Positions 43,275 to 52,320 of a stretch of DNA of 64,000 nucleotides are shown here, one piece after another (the first letter of the stretch is position 1; each line of letters starts with the position of its first letter). The position numbers were made by a program, and so were the translations under genes. This DNA comes from Clostridia bacterium (lineage in GTDB: Bacteria; Bacillota; Clostridia; Christensenellales; Borkfalkiaceae), in assembly GCA_017466825.1 (NCBI GenBank), contig JAFTTJ010000016.1:62001-126000 (forward strand). Direction: 5' to 3'. Below the pieces are notes generated by a model. It did no database searches and was not told where the DNA came from. It saw only the letters and a program-made list of their open reading frames with translations.

Positions 43275-44483
43275 ATGAAACAAACTCTAGATGAATATAT
43301 AATAACGGGATGGGGGCTCGCTAGGACGACTTCCGGCAAGGGGGATATGCGCCTACCGTACCCTTTCGTTCCCCCGTCTATAGATAAAGACGGAATGCAT
43401 CGTACCCTATTCTATTGGGACACGTATTTTACTAACGTTGGGCTTATTGCTGACGGGCATACCGAATGGGCAAGGGAAAACGTAGATAATCTTATCTTCG
43501 CCTTGGAAAGATTTGGTTGTGTGCCTAATTACACGAGAGATGATGGGGATAGGTATTGTTCTCAGCCCCCGCTTTTGTGTTTGATGATTAAGGACGTGTA
43601 TGCTCAAACTAAAGACAAAAAATGGCTTGCTATCGCCGTTGCGAGTTTAGAAAAAGAGTATTCGTTTTGGATGACGAAAAGGATTACTCCTATTGGGTTA
43701 AATCAATACGGAACAAACGCAACGTCAGAAAAGGACCTAGTTGAGTATTACGAGTACGTTTCTACTCGAATTAAGTTGGAGCAAGATGTTTCGGTTGAGC
43801 AAAAAATGCAAATTGCAAGGAATTTCATAGCGGAAGCCGAAAGCGGAGAAGATTTTACCCCGCGCTATCAAAACCATAACGCATTAGAATACGTTCAACT
43901 CGATTTAAACTGCCATTTGTACGGTGTGGAAGATTTTTTATGTGAATATTTTTCGGACAAAGATGCAAAAAAGGCGGAATTTTATAATAAGAGCAAAGAA
44001 AAGAGAGTTGAACTCATTGAAAAATACTGTTTTAACCCTAAAAAGGGCGTTTATTGCGATTATAACTTTGTCACGCAATCTACAAACGATATAATAAGCG
44101 TCGCTTGTTTTATGCCTTATTTTTATGGTATAGCAAGAAATAGCGAGAACATTTTAGACGTCTATAATCGTTTAAAGACGAACGGCGGAGTAGCGTCTTG
44201 CCAAGACGTGGGCAAATATGATTATCAATGGGGATACCCCTTTATTTGGGCGCCTCACCAGTTTTTTGCCTATAAGGCGCTTAAAAATTATGGGCGCTTT
44301 AAGCAATGTGAAGAACTTAGATTAAACTATATGACGTTATTATCAACCGTTTTTGACAAGACTGGCGCGCTTTGGGAAAGGTACGACGAAAACGGTCAGG
44401 CTAAAGACTTGGAATATCCAACTCAAAAAATGCTTGGGTGGACAGGTGGCGTGTATAGATATTTTTCCTTGCAAAACAACTGA
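43275..44483 (+). CDS. Trehalase-like (GH37-type) glycosidase
   Basis: A 402-residue (alpha/alpha)6-barrel protein resembling trehalase/glucosidase families: FYWDTYFTNVGL near residue 46, DGDRYCSQPPLL near residue 93, YDYQWGYPFIWAPHQFF near residue 313 and LWERYDENG near residue 372. The mix of motifs fits GH37 or a related clan; the substrate is not certain. It begins two bases after the previous stop, with GAAAAGGAG upstream. No signal peptide, so cytosolic. It probably releases a sugar from imported oligosaccharide. Confidence 0.7.
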   Translation: MKQTLDEYIITGWGLARTTSGKGDMRLPYPFVPPSIDKDGMHRTLFYWDTYFTNVGLIADGHTEWARENVDNLIFALERFGCVPNYTRDDGDRYCSQPPLLCLMIKDVYAQTKDKKWLAIAVASLEKEYSFWMTKRITPIGLNQYGTNATSEKDLVEYYEYVSTRIKLEQDVSVEQKMQIARNFIAEAESGEDFTPRYQNHNALEYVQLDLNCHLYGVEDFLCEYFSDKDAKKAEFYNKSKEKRVELIEKYCFNPKKGVYCDYNFVTQSTNDIISVACFMPYFYGIARNSENILDVYNRLKTNGGVASCQDVGKYDYQWGYPFIWAPHQFFAYKALKNYGRFKQCEELRLNYMTLLSTVFDKTGALWERYDENGQAKDLEYPTQKMLGWTGGVYRYFSLQNN

Positions 44484-44544
44484 GAAAAAATGTTTGTCAG
44501 TTGGGTAAACTAAAATATCTTAATTAAAGAGTAGTTTAGTGTGT

Positions 44545-44574
44545 TGATAAACACGTAAAAAAGGTGTTATAATA
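44545..44574 (+). promoter_or_regulatory. Candidate promoter of the second Gfo/Idh/MocA gene
   Basis: TTGATA (44545-44550), 18 bp, TATAAT (44569-44574). A hairpin GAAAACAC/GTGTTTTT (44579-44602) follows in the leader, and the start codon is 130 bp downstream. Confidence 0.5.
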
Positions 44575-44703
44575 AAGCGGAAAACACATTAGTGTTTTTC
44601 GCCTTTACTATATGGGTGAATTTTACTTTTAAACGTAACACCTTAAGCAAGAAAGATTTTAACTAACTTACGTTGATTGACTTTCGTTTTAAGGAGAACT
44701 GAA

Positions 44704-45936
44704 ATGGGAACTAAAAAACTAGTCGTTTTTGGGCTTGGCGCAAGGGGAAGAATTTACGCTAATTTTGCTAAAACTTATCCCCAAAAATTTGAACTCGTAG
44801 CAATAATTGAAAATGCTCCCGACAGGCTTGAGTTTGCAAAAAAAGAATATTCGGGCGCGAAAATTTTCTCCGATTATAAAGACTTTTTAAAAGAGAATAT
44901 AGAGGCGGATATCGTAGCCGTCGCAACGCAGGATAAAGACCATAAAGAGCATGCGATTGCAATGATGGCAAACGGTTACGACTTGCTTTTGGAAAAACCT
45001 ATTTCAAACGACGAAAACGACTGTTTGGAAATTTATAACGCAAGCAAAAAGTACGACAAAAAAGTTATAGTATGTCACGTTTTAAGGTATACCCCGTTTT
45101 ATTCGACGGTCAAAAAATATATTGATAGCGGTAAGCTCGGCGAAGTCGTTACTATCCACGCGAGCGAAAGCGTTGGCTACTACCACCAAGCCCACAGTTT
45201 CGTAAGAGGACCGTGGAAAAATTCTAAAGAGTCTAGCCCCATGATTTTGGCAAAGTGTTGTCACGATATGGATATTATTAGATATCTTATGGGCGAAGAG
45301 TGTATATCGGTAAGTTCTTACGGCGGTCTTTTTCACTTTAAAAATGACAACACTCCAAAAAATTCTACCGAGTATTGTCACGATTGCCCCGTAAAAGACT
45401 GCGTGTATAAAGCCCAAACGATATACACTTCTAACGAAGGTATCGGCTTTGCGCAATACTTTACCATGCGCGAGTTGACCAAGGAAAACGTATTGGAAGA
45501 TTTAGTAGGTACTGATTATGATAAGTGCGTCTATAAGTCGAATAACGACGTTGTTGACCATCAAGTAACCGTTATGAATTTTGCAAACGGTAAGACGGCT
45601 TGTCACACTATGACGGCGTTTAGTAGGCAGATTTATAGAGATTTAAAAGTTCACGGAACTAAAGCCGAACTCGTCGGCGTTATTGAAGATAACACCTTTG
45701 AAGTAAGATATTTCGGCGGAGAAGTTGAAAAGGTTAAAGTGGATATTTCACGCGCAAACGTCGGCGGACACATGGGCGGGGACTTTTATATGATGGAAAG
45801 CCTTTACAAAACCTTAAACGGCGAAAAGGCCGACGGGATAACCTTCCTTGACGTATCTATCGACAGTCACCTTATGAGTTTTGGCGCGGAGCGCTCGAGA
45901 TTGTTAGGGGGCAATAGCGTAGAAATTAAAAAATAA
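44704..45936 (+). CDS. Gfo/Idh/MocA oxidoreductase with Cys cluster, paralogue
   Basis: A 410-residue NAD(P)-dependent oxidoreductase. VFGLGARGRIYANF near residue 8 is the nucleotide-binding loop, LLEKPISNDE is near residue 99, and a Cys cluster CHDCPVKDC lies near residue 230. It resembles the enzyme at 41959 throughout. The frame is open from 44677, but the ATG at 44704 has TTTTAAGGAGAACTGAA upstream and is chosen. It ends in a hairpin-rich gap, so it is the last gene of the large locus. Confidence 0.85.
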   Translation: MGTKKLVVFGLGARGRIYANFAKTYPQKFELVAIIENAPDRLEFAKKEYSGAKIFSDYKDFLKENIEADIVAVATQDKDHKEHAIAMMANGYDLLLEKPISNDENDCLEIYNASKKYDKKVIVCHVLRYTPFYSTVKKYIDSGKLGEVVTIHASESVGYYHQAHSFVRGPWKNSKESSPMILAKCCHDMDIIRYLMGEECISVSSYGGLFHFKNDNTPKNSTEYCHDCPVKDCVYKAQTIYTSNEGIGFAQYFTMRELTKENVLEDLVGTDYDKCVYKSNNDVVDHQVTVMNFANGKTACHTMTAFSRQIYRDLKVHGTKAELVGVIEDNTFEVRYFGGEVEKVKVDISRANVGGHMGGDFYMMESLYKTLNGEKADGITFLDVSIDSHLMSFGAERSRLLGGNSVEIKK

Positions 45937-45950
45937 CCATAACTAAAATT

Positions 45951-46000
45951 AAAGCGGTGGCAAACGTAAGGATATTCCTTTACGGACGTTATCGCTTTTT
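45951..46000 (+). terminator. Terminator closing the carbohydrate locus
   Basis: An imperfect inverted repeat, AAAGCG...CGCTTT with an inner CGTAAGGA...TCCTTTACG, followed by TTTTTAT. Confidence 0.6.
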
Positions 46001-46049
46001 ATTTATAAAACGATATCGCTAAAAGAATTGAGTAAATTTTAATAAATTG

Positions 46050-46078
46050 TTGATTATAAAAGAGTTTTTTGATATAAT
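46050..46078 (+). promoter_or_regulatory. Sigma-A promoter of the M3 peptidase gene
   Basis: TTGATT (46050-46055), 17 bp, TATAAT (46073-46078). Good match to consensus, 36 bp before the start codon. Confidence 0.7.
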
Positions 46079-46113
46079 CAATTCATCTATTATTAAAATT
46101 TAAGGAGAAAGTT

Positions 46114-47811
46114 ATGAAAAAGTTTTCCGAAATGCAGTTTAAAAAGCCTAATCTTAAAAAGATTGAAAAAGACTGCGCTGAAATGACCGCGCGTTTTGAA
46201 AACGCAACCACCTTTGAAGAGCAAGACGCTATTTTAAGAAAAGTCTTTAAATACGTTGATAAATTGAATACTAATTTTAGCATTGCTTACGTAAAATACA
46301 CCTGCGATACCCAAGACGAAACCAACGTGAAAAACCAAGAACTTTTAGACGAAATATCCCCCCTTATTTCGGTCTTTTACGATAGGTTTAACAGGGCGCT
46401 CGTAAAGGCTAAATTCCGCAAGGAACTCGAAGAAAAGTGGGGCAAGCACTATTTTAATATGGTTCAAAACCAAATCGACGCTTTCGACGAAAAAATCGTG
46501 CCCGACATGCAGGAAATAAACAAACTCACCAGCGAATACACCAAACTCATTGCGTCAGCGCAAATCGAGTTTAGGGGCGGAGTATACAACCTTTCGCAAA
46601 TGGGCAAATTTACCACTTCTAGCGATAGGGAAACGAGAAGGGAAGCGAGTTTAAAAAGCGCTAAATTCTTTGAAGAAAACGAGCAAAAACTCGGTGAAAT
46701 TTACGATAAATTAGTCAAGGCGCGCCACCAAATGGCGGTTAAACTCGGCTACGAAAACTTTATTGAATTGGGCTACAAATCGCTCGGCAGAACGGATTAC
46801 ACCCACGTGGAAGTTGCTGGTTACAGAGAGCAAATTTACAGCGATTTAGTCCCCCTTACCAACAAACTTTTCAAAGAGCAAGCAAGGCGCGTGGGCGTTA
46901 AAAATCCCCAATATTACGACTATAACATAATGTTTTTGAGCGGAAACGCCACCCCGAAGGGAGATAAGAACTACTTGGTTGCAAAGGCTACCGAAATGTA
47001 CGGCGAACTTTCCAAAGAAACCGACGAGTTTTTTGAGTTTATGAAGACTTACGAACTTTTAGACCTTGAAGCGAGAAAGGGCAAAGCGGGCGGTGGCTAT
47101 ATGACCTATTTCCCCGATTATAAAGCGCCCTTTATATTCTCAAACTTCAACGGCACGAGCGGTGACGTAGACGTTTTAACTCACGAATTCGGGCATGCTT
47201 TCCAAGGCTATATGTCGAGAAATATCGCTTGTCCCGACTACCGTTCGCCAACGCTAGAAGCCTGCGAAATGCACTCTATGAGTATGGAATTTATAACCTA
47301 TCCTTGGATGCACTTGTTCTTTAACGAAGAAGCCGACAAATATAAATACTCGCACGTCGTTGACGGGCTCACCTTTATCCCCTACGGGGTAACGGTCGAC
47401 GAATTCCAACATTTCGTCTATGAAAACCCCAACGCCACTCACGACGAAAGGTGCGCAAAGTGGAGAGAAATTGAAAAGAAATATCTTCCCCACAAAAAAT
47501 ATAAGGAAGCCCCGATTTTGGAAAAGGGTGGTTATTGGTTACGCCAATCGCATATTTTCAGTTCGCCTTTCTATTATATAGATTATACTTTGGCACAAGT
47601 GGTTGCGTTCCAATTCTTTAACGAAGCGAGAGCAAACCACCAAAGGGCGTGGAATAAGTACGTTAAACTTTGTAAAATGGGCGGTAAATACCCCTTTACT
47701 GAACTTTTGAACAGAGCGCATCTTAACAACCCCTTCGTGCAAGGCACGGTTAAAAAGGTTGTCCGCCCCCTTAAAAAATACTTGGCTCAGTTTGACGTTT
47801 CACAGTTTTAA
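46114..47811 (+). CDS. M3-family oligoendopeptidase
   Basis: A 565-residue cytosolic zinc metallopeptidase. The HEFGHAFQ active site is near residue 356, preceded by FNGTSGDVDVLT, and EACEMHSMSMEF supplies the third ligand. The helix-rich N-terminus and length fit Pz-peptidase-like M3 enzymes that trim short peptides. TTTAAGGAGAAAGTT precedes the ATG. It is cotranscribed with the GNAT gene two bases downstream. Not obviously related to the sugar locus. Confidence 0.92.
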   Translation: MKKFSEMQFKKPNLKKIEKDCAEMTARFENATTFEEQDAILRKVFKYVDKLNTNFSIAYVKYTCDTQDETNVKNQELLDEISPLISVFYDRFNRALVKAKFRKELEEKWGKHYFNMVQNQIDAFDEKIVPDMQEINKLTSEYTKLIASAQIEFRGGVYNLSQMGKFTTSSDRETRREASLKSAKFFEENEQKLGEIYDKLVKARHQMAVKLGYENFIELGYKSLGRTDYTHVEVAGYREQIYSDLVPLTNKLFKEQARRVGVKNPQYYDYNIMFLSGNATPKGDKNYLVAKATEMYGELSKETDEFFEFMKTYELLDLEARKGKAGGGYMTYFPDYKAPFIFSNFNGTSGDVDVLTHEFGHAFQGYMSRNIACPDYRSPTLEACEMHSMSMEFITYPWMHLFFNEEADKYKYSHVVDGLTFIPYGVTVDEFQHFVYENPNATHDERCAKWREIEKKYLPHKKYKEAPILEKGGYWLRQSHIFSSPFYYIDYTLAQVVAFQFFNEARANHQRAWNKYVKLCKMGGKYPFTELLNRAHLNNPFVQGTVKKVVRPLKKYLAQFDVSQF

Positions 47812-47813
47812 TT

Positions 47814-48281
47814 ATGGTACGACTTGCAGTTGAAAAGGATATTTTAAATATACTTGACCTATTGCGCCAAGTCAACGAAGTTCATTTTAAAGGTCGCCCG
47901 GATATTTTTAAACTCGGCGTAAAATATTCTTACGAAGAAATTAAGGAAAAATTAAACCTAAAAAACGAACCGATTTTGGTGTGGGCGGACGGCGAAGATA
48001 ACGCAAAGGGATACTGCTTTTGCGTGGTAAAAAAAACCGAGCAGTCTTCGGTTTTAAAGCCTATAAAAACCCTTTATATCGACGACCTTTGCGTAGACGA
48101 AGATCACCGTGGCGAGCATATTGGCAAGGCTCTTTACGAGTCTGCTTTGAATTTAGCAAAAGAATTAGGATGCTATAATCTCACTCTAAACGTATGGTCG
48201 TGTAATCCGTCGGCAATGCGGTTTTATGAAAAATTAGGGCTTGTCCCCCAAAAGATTTATATGGAAAAAGTGCTCGTATAA
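47814..48281 (+). CDS. GNAT-family N-acetyltransferase
   Basis: A 155-residue acetyl-CoA-dependent acyltransferase fold. Motif A VDEDHRGEHIGKALYE (about residue 98) binds acetyl-CoA, and ends with NPSAMRFYEKLGLV. The acceptor cannot be read from sequence. It starts two bases after the M3 peptidase stop with no clear Shine-Dalgarno, so translation is probably coupled. It resembles small amine/amino-acid acetyltransferases. Confidence 0.85.
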   Translation: MVRLAVEKDILNILDLLRQVNEVHFKGRPDIFKLGVKYSYEEIKEKLNLKNEPILVWADGEDNAKGYCFCVVKKTEQSSVLKPIKTLYIDDLCVDEDHRGEHIGKALYESALNLAKELGCYNLTLNVWSCNPSAMRFYEKLGLVPQKIYMEKVLV

Positions 48282-48330
48282 GCCGATTAAACGCTATTTT
48301 TAAGCGGTAATAACTAAAAATCAGCCTAAA

Positions 48331-48373
48331 AACCCCACCCTCGAAAGGCATTGCGCCTTTCGAGGGTGGGGTT
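48331..48373. terminator. Bidirectional terminator
   Basis: AACCCCACCCTCGAAAGGC pairs with GCCTTTCGAGGGTGGGGTT (19-bp stem) between convergent genes. A-rich and T-rich flanks let it work on both strands. Confidence 0.9.
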
Positions 48374-48407
48374 AAGTTTTATAAAAAGTTAAGAAGGAAA
48401 ATTTTAA

Positions 48408-49718
48408 TTAGTGAAATTTAGGAAGCCAATCGCCGTGCGCTTCAATAAGGTCGTCGCAAAGGTTCTTGATTTCGTCAAAGGTGAGCTGATCTCTCGTATG
48501 CGGGTCGAGATAAGCAGCCATATAGATATACTGCTTTTCTAAGGTTACAGCCGCTTGAATTGCCATTTCGTGTACTGCAATATGCGACATATTAAGACCT
48601 GCAAGTTGGTGGGGAATATCGCCTACGACGCAGGGGTTAAGCCCGTTTTCGTCAATCATAATGGGGACTTCTACGCAAGCGTTTGCAGGCAAGTTGGTGA
48701 TGAGCCCGTCGTTTTGAACGTTGGCGTAAATCTTGTAGGGGTTGCCCGTTTCACACGCTTCGATAATTCTCGAGCCGTATTCGTGTGAGCGCTCGTGTAC
48801 GACGTTTTCAGGAAGCATAATCTTTTCACGAAGTTCCTTCCAATCTCTAATTTGGTTTACGCAACGCCTTGGATATTCGTCCAAAGGAATATTAAATTTT
48901 TCAATGAGTTCGGGGTGGTCTTTTTTAATGAAGTAGGGGTGGTATTCGGCGGTGTGTTCGCTACTTTCGGTGTTGTAATAACCGAATCTATTCATAATTT
49001 CAAGACGTACGAGATCGGACGCAGGTCTAACTTCATTAAATTTTTCTTTAAACAAGGGGTATAAGTCCTTGCCGTCTTTGTCGGTCAAGGTCAAAAGCCA
49101 ACACATGTGGTTTATACCTGCAAGAGTGTATTTTGCCGTTTCGAGTTCGGGGAGCAAAAGAGCGGTGTTGATTTGAGAAACGACTTGTTGACAAGAGTGG
49201 CAAAGACCGACCGTTTTAATTTTGGTGTATCTTTGCAAATAGCCCGTCAAAATACTCATGGGGTTGGTGTAGTTAAGGAAGAGCGCGTTGGGGCAAACTT
49301 TTTCCATAACGTCGGTGTACTTTTTGAGCACGGGAATAGTACGAAGAGCGCGGAAAATACCGCCTATGCCGAGAGTGTCGGCAATAGTTTGCCTAAGTCC
49401 GTACTTTTTAGGGATTTCAAAGTCTGTTACGGTACAGGGCTCGTAACCGCCAACTTGAATAGAGTTGATAACGTAGTTAGCGTCGCGGAAGGCGTCTTCT
49501 ACTTGCTTTTCGTCGGTTGCAAGGTGCTTAGTAACCGTAACGGACGGCTTATATTTATCACGAAGGGCGGTTATTAAAACGAAAGATTCGTCAAGGCGCT
49601 CTGCGTCGATATCGATAAGCGCAATTTCAAAATCGTTGAGTTTTTCTGAAAGTAAGCAGTCGCCAAGCACGTTTTTAGCAAATACCGTACTACCTGCGCC
49701 AAGAAAAGTAATTTTCAT
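48408..49718 (-). CDS. GH4-family glycosidase (alpha-galactosidase/alpha-glucosidase type)
   Basis: A 436-residue cytosolic enzyme using NAD and a divalent metal. The Rossmann FLGAGSTVFAKN at residue 4 binds NAD, GLCHSCQQV (near residue 172) and INHMCWLL carry the metal-binding Cys and His. GH4 covers alpha-glucosidases, alpha-galactosidases and phospho-glycosidases, so substrate is unsure; the closest match I see is MelA-like. A CAGGAG precedes the ATG, somewhat far upstream (12 bases). It is divergent from an AraC regulator with a shared operator-like palindrome. Confidence 0.85.
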   Translation of the reverse strand: MKITFLGAGSTVFAKNVLGDCLLSEKLNDFEIALIDIDAERLDESFVLITALRDKYKPSVTVTKHLATDEKQVEDAFRDANYVINSIQVGGYEPCTVTDFEIPKKYGLRQTIADTLGIGGIFRALRTIPVLKKYTDVMEKVCPNALFLNYTNPMSILTGYLQRYTKIKTVGLCHSCQQVVSQINTALLLPELETAKYTLAGINHMCWLLTLTDKDGKDLYPLFKEKFNEVRPASDLVRLEIMNRFGYYNTESSEHTAEYHPYFIKKDHPELIEKFNIPLDEYPRRCVNQIRDWKELREKIMLPENVVHERSHEYGSRIIEACETGNPYKIYANVQNDGLITNLPANACVEVPIMIDENGLNPCVVGDIPHQLAGLNMSHIAVHEMAIQAAVTLEKQYIYMAAYLDPHTRDQLTFDEIKNLCDDLIEAHGDWLPKFH

Positions 49719-49753
49719 TTTTTGTTTTAACTCCTGTTGATTTTTTTTAATTT

Positions 49754-49778
49754 ATATGATATAGTTTAACTATCATAT
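49754..49778. promoter_or_regulatory. Operator-like palindrome between the GH4 gene and AraC gene
   Basis: ATAGTTTAACTAT, a perfect 13-base palindrome around a central T, flanked by ATATG and CATAT halves. It lies just upstream of the GTG start of the AraC gene and 35 bp from the GH4 start. Confidence 0.5.
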
Positions 49779-49794
49779 CCTAGGCGGTAAAAAA

Positions 49795-50583
49795 GTGTAT
49801 ACGCAAAAATTTAGATATCTTTTTAATTTGTTTGACGATAGTGACCCTATAAAGGTTTTTGATATGGGTAGGCATAAAACCCCACCTTGCCACGTATACG
49901 GCCCTGCCGTTAGGACGTATTATCTTTTACACTTGGTCGAAAGGGGTAAAGGCTACGTTGAAAGAAGCGGTGTAAAGACTTATTTAAAGGAAGGCGAAGC
50001 CTTTTTGATTTACCCCGACGAAATCGTTACGTATTGCTCGGATACGGACGACCCGTGGGAATATTCTTGGATAAGTTTTTCAGGCAGTTACGCTCCAAAA
50101 CTCGTTTCGCTAACGACCGAAAAACTCGTGATGCCATACAAAAAAAGCGGATTAATCGCCTTATTGACGGCTTTTGAAAGTAAAGCGGACGATTGTTTAA
50201 CCGTAGTTAGCGCCCTTTTTGAAGTGCTAAAATCTATAAAGACCGACGTTGCTACGCCTAAGATGGATAGCGTTGAATTAGCGCTGAACTATATTGAAAA
50301 CAACTATTTCCGCGCGGTTGACGTAGGCGTTTTGGCAAAAAGATTTGGGTTTTCACGCTCGCATTTTACAATGCTCTTTATTAAAAAAGTTGGCGAAAGC
50401 CCTTATGAGTACTTGACTAAAATTAGGATTGCTAGGGCAAAAGAGTTTTTAAAGAGTACCGATTATTCTGTTGAAGAGATTGCTTATTCGGTCGGATTTT
50501 CGTCCTTGCAACGCTTTTCGGATACTTTTAAAAAGCGCGTAGGCGTTTCGCCGTTAAACTTTAAAAAGTCTTTAAAAGCGTAA
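49795..50583 (+). CDS. AraC-family transcriptional regulator of the GH4 gene
   Basis: A 262-residue regulator: N-terminal AraC-binding cupin (YLLHLVERGKGYVERSGVKTY near residue 42), C-terminal double helix-turn-helix with VLAKRFGFSRSHFTMLFIKKVG and IAYSVGFSSLQRFSDTFKKRVG. The start is GTG at 49795, with a weak AGGCGG upstream; an ATG at 49864 would cut the cupin. Probably activates the divergent GH4 gene in response to a sugar. Confidence 0.85.
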   Translation: MYTQKFRYLFNLFDDSDPIKVFDMGRHKTPPCHVYGPAVRTYYLLHLVERGKGYVERSGVKTYLKEGEAFLIYPDEIVTYCSDTDDPWEYSWISFSGSYAPKLVSLTTEKLVMPYKKSGLIALLTAFESKADDCLTVVSALFEVLKSIKTDVATPKMDSVELALNYIENNYFRAVDVGVLAKRFGFSRSHFTMLFIKKVGESPYEYLTKIRIARAKEFLKSTDYSVEEIAYSVGFSSLQRFSDTFKKRVGVSPLNFKKSLKA

Positions 50584-50714
50584 AATGGCTATCTTTATAT
50601 AAAAGTATATATCGTTAAGCGGAAAAAAGCAATACTTATTTGTTTTAAAGATTTAACGATTTGTTAGATTGTTGCAGTTGCATAAAGCAAAAAGGCGGTA
50701 AAGATTATTAAAAA

Positions 50715-50748
50715 ACGCCCCCGAAAGGATTTTACCTTTCGGGGGCGT
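50715..50748. terminator. Bidirectional terminator
   Basis: ACGCCCCCGAAAGG pairs with CCTTTCGGGGGCGT (14-bp stem) between convergent genes; flanks are A- and T-rich. Confidence 0.9.
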
Positions 50749-50760
50749 AAGTTTTAAGGT

Positions 50761-51291
50761 TTAGTCTTTAATTTCAATTTGGCAAGCGCGCATTGCGTCG
50801 AGCGCCGTTTGGTGAGACGTCGGCGTTACGCCTGCGCAAAGTGAAGAAATAACGCTTATTCTCGCCTCGGGGAGCGCCGCTTTAATAAGCATAGCGTTTG
50901 ATATAACGCAAATGTCCGTGCATACGCCGACAAGTTCTATTTGGGCGTCGCCGTCGCGTAGATAGGTTTCTTTCAAATAGTCGGCAAGCGTGGTCGAGCC
51001 AAAAGTCGGCTTGTCAAAAATTAAACAGTCGCCAAGGGCGGTCTTAATTTGGTCGTTAATTTGCCAACCGTAAGTGCCTTTTACGCAATGCGTAACGGGC
51101 AGTTTTTTACCTTCTTGGGTGGAAAGGTAGTCGCTATAATGAGTGTCGCGCGTGGCGATAATTTGGTAACCTTGCGCCTTGCACTCTTCAATTTTTTTAG
51201 CAAGGGCTGGAATAATCTTTATTCCGTCGTCGTTTTTTAAAGCGCCGTGCAAAAAATCGTTTTGCATATCTATTACTATTAAAATTTTCAT
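50761..51291 (-). CDS. pncA: Nicotinamidase / isochorismatase-family hydrolase
   Basis: A 176-residue cysteine hydrolase deamidating nicotinamide to nicotinic acid in NAD salvage. VIDMQNDFLHGAL at residue 5 holds the catalytic Asp, the metal-binding region is ATRDTHYSDYL, and GVCTDICV near residue 127 has the catalytic Cys. The frame opens further upstream, but the ATG at 51291 with GAAGGAG upstream is chosen. Isochorismatase-type activity is an alternative; nicotinamidase fits the motif spacing better. Confidence 0.88.
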   Translation of the reverse strand: MKILIVIDMQNDFLHGALKNDDGIKIIPALAKKIEECKAQGYQIIATRDTHYSDYLSTQEGKKLPVTHCVKGTYGWQINDQIKTALGDCLIFDKPTFGSTTLADYLKETYLRDGDAQIELVGVCTDICVISNAMLIKAALPEARISVISSLCAGVTPTSHQTALDAMRACQIEIKD

Positions 51292-51384
51292 AACCGACTC
51301 CTTCAAGTAGCCAAATTTGCTAAGATTGATTCTATTATAACACAAAATTTTAATATGTAAAGCAAAAAATAAGGAGCAAAAACA

Positions 51385-52311
51385 ATGAAATACAAAACCT
51401 GGCTATTAGATTGGCTTGAAAACTACGTAAAACCGTCCGCTAAAATGCGAACTTACGAAAGGTATTATGGGATATGCGCGTTGCATATTATTCCGTCGCT
51501 CGGCAATTATAAATTAGCCGAAATATCCGTTATAGATTTGCAAAAGTTCATAACGGCATTGCTCACTAACGGCAATCATAAAACGGGCAAGGGTTTGTCA
51601 GCAAACTTTGTAAATACCGTGATATCCGTGTTGCAAAACTCGCTTAAAACGGCGCATTTGATAGGCTTAACGCCCGAATACGTAGCAAATAAAATAAAAC
51701 GCCCTAAATTAGCCCAAAAGCAAGTAGATTGCTTTACTTGTCAAGAGCAAAAGAAGATTGAGCAATACGTTTTACATAGTCCAAAAGACAAATTGTTCGG
51801 TGTAGTGCTGTGTTTATACACGGGCTTGCGCATCGGCGAATTACTTGCGCTTACGTGGAAAGATATTGACTTCGGGAAAGGCTTGCTTTTCGTATCTAAA
51901 ACTTGCCACGACGGGAACGACGGGTGTAATCATACACGCATAATAGATTGCCCGAAAACTGTTCATTCTCGCCGTGTAATACCTTTGCCAAAGCAAATAT
52001 TGCCGTATCTTAAAAACCTTAAAAAGCAGTCAAACTGTGAGTATATCATAGCCGACGGGGGCAAGCCCGTTTTCGTGCGCTCCTATCAGCGAACGTTTGA
52101 ACTTTTGTTAAAGAAATTAGGCATTGCGCATAAAGGATTTCACTCTCTACGCCATACCTTTGCAACAAGGGCGTTAGAGTGTGGTATGGACGTTAAAACG
52201 CTGTCTGAACTATTAGGGCATAAGAACGCTACCGTTACCCTTAACCGATACGCCCACTCTATGCTTGAACATAAAGCTGATATGATGAATCGTTTAGGAA
52301 GATTATTGTAA
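51385..52311 (+). CDS. Tyrosine site-specific integrase
   Basis: A 308-residue phage- or ICE-type integrase. The N-terminal SAM-like core-binding domain covers residues 1-110. The catalytic domain has the first Arg in GLRIGELLALTW (about residue 147), HSLRHTFATRALE (the HxxR pair near 252) and the nucleophile Tyr in NRYAHSM near residue 290. ATAAGGAGCAAAAAC precedes the ATG. It lies 3.5 kb from the tRNA-Leu gene; no other phage or conjugation genes are present, so the island looks reduced. Confidence 0.93.
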   Translation: MKYKTWLLDWLENYVKPSAKMRTYERYYGICALHIIPSLGNYKLAEISVIDLQKFITALLTNGNHKTGKGLSANFVNTVISVLQNSLKTAHLIGLTPEYVANKIKRPKLAQKQVDCFTCQEQKKIEQYVLHSPKDKLFGVVLCLYTGLRIGELLALTWKDIDFGKGLLFVSKTCHDGNDGCNHTRIIDCPKTVHSRRVIPLPKQILPYLKNLKKQSNCEYIIADGGKPVFVRSYQRTFELLLKKLGIAHKGFHSLRHTFATRALECGMDVKTLSELLGHKNATVTLNRYAHSMLEHKADMMNRLGRLL

Positions 52312-52320
52312 AACAATAAA

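Noticed and set aside
47254..47742. Minus-strand ORFs inside the M3 peptidase gene
   Set aside because: Antisense shadows, no ribosome binding site, no family resemblance.
48555..49577. Plus-strand ORFs (up to 156 residues) inside the GH4 gene
   Set aside because: They overlap a well-supported minus-strand gene and show no motif or start signal of their own.
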